64,000 nucleotides of DNA, taken from Ferruginibacter sp. Its GTDB lineage: Bacteria > Bacteroidota > Bacteroidia > Chitinophagales > Chitinophagaceae. The position numbers and the translations under genes are program-made. How positions within the stretch are numbered: the first letter of the stretch is position 1; every line of letters starts with the position of its first letter. Below, one piece after another: positions 63,768 through 64,000 of this stretch. The stretch is taken from positions 47,073 to 111,072 of the forward strand of contig JANYGZ010000023.1 in NCBI GenBank assembly GCA_025362235.1, given 5' to 3'. A model generated the notes under the pieces. That model did no database searches, was not told the origin of the DNA, and saw nothing but the letters and a program-made list of their open reading frames with translations.

Positions 63768-64000
63768 TTGGAAAATAGTCTATTGAATCATTTTTTGCCA
63801 GCAGAGTTATTATCACATTTTGCAATAGTAGAGATTAAGGAGTTAGGTGATGTAGCCACCAAGGAGTTGTTTTATGAGATTAGTTTAGAAGAGAACAATG
63901 TTATACCAAAACTGTACAAAGCCATCAATTATGAGTCCAAAGGATTTTACACAGAAGTAACGATACAGGATTTCCCGATACGGGGCAAGGCTGTTTATCT
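63768..64000 (+). mobile_element. ISAon1-type transposase, N-terminal part (runs off the window)
   Basis: An open frame from TTG 63768 to the right edge reads ENSLLNHFLPAELLSHFAIV, KELYFEISLEE-like ELFYEISLEENN and ESKGFYTEVTIQDFPIRGK. The closing GFY...TIQDFPIRGK motif is typical of the short N-terminal proteins of ISAon1-family elements in Bacteroidota. It begins about 25 bases after the broken flavoprotein end. The IS boundary could not be fixed. Confidence 0.75.

Overview
The window looks like a piece of a Bacteroidota chromosome, most likely from a Chitinophagaceae-like lineage. This is inferred, not searched. The supporting signs are low G+C, a TonB-dependent receptor with a carboxypeptidase-like N-terminal domain, a type IX secretion sorting tail, a glucosamine-6-phosphate deaminase fused to a PIG-L-type deacetylase, DUF6660/DUF6428/DUF6263-type proteins, and several promoter-like TTTG / TAnnTTTG elements. 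No rRNA, tRNA or CRISPR array was seen.

Layout. 1-3 kb: a cytochrome c fragment, a MORN-type lipoprotein and an acyl-CoA synthetase. 3.1-10 kb (minus strand): a compact run led by an ArsR-type repressor with a CxC metal site. It contains a DUF6428 protein, a SAM methyltransferase, a calcineurin-like phosphoesterase, an ArsN1-like acetyltransferase, a glycine-cleavage H-like lipoyl protein, an aquaporin, a DUF6660 protein and a TonB receptor. No arsenate reductase or arsenite pump is present. 10-12.8 kb: a ROK kinase, an amino-sugar-phosphate deaminase/isomerase and an exported methyltransferase. 13-17 kb: a three-gene biotin-dependent acyl-CoA carboxylase.

17.3-23.2 kb is a probable defence island: a Rad50-like ATPase with a CxxC...CxxC hook (its Walker A lies upstream of a frameshift), a small middle protein, a PD-(D/E)xK nuclease, a DNA methyltransferase and a second, DUF4263-like nuclease. 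From 23 to 45 kb the sequence is accessory in character. It holds several families of dispersed palindromic repeats, a TIR-transmembrane-WD40 protein, a ParDE module, secreted sugar enzymes, and many broken genes (bcp, an outer membrane protein, a lipoprotein, an amidohydrolase, an arylformamidase-like hydrolase, a DUF2975 protein and a glutaminyl cyclase). Several of these breaks are single stops or single-base losses, so assembly error must be separated from real decay.

48.7-59.3 kb (minus strand) is a nearly complete locus for L-fucose release and non-phosphorylating catabolism: FucP transporter, GH172-like and GH29 hydrolases, mutarotase, two SDR dehydrogenases, a lactonase, an altronate-type dehydratase in the place of the usual fuconate dehydratase, and FAH-fold hydrolases ending in pyruvate plus lactate. 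A dicarboxylate symporter and the fused NagB follow at 59.5-62.8 kb. The right edge carries an orphan T9SS tail, a thioredoxin-reductase C-terminal fragment and the start of an ISAon1-type transposase.

The best candidates for something undescribed are the extended ArsR operon with a lipoyl H-like protein, the ATPase/nuclease/methyltransferase island, and a GxxExxY nuclease gene packed between ACCACAGAG...CTCTGTGGT palindromes.
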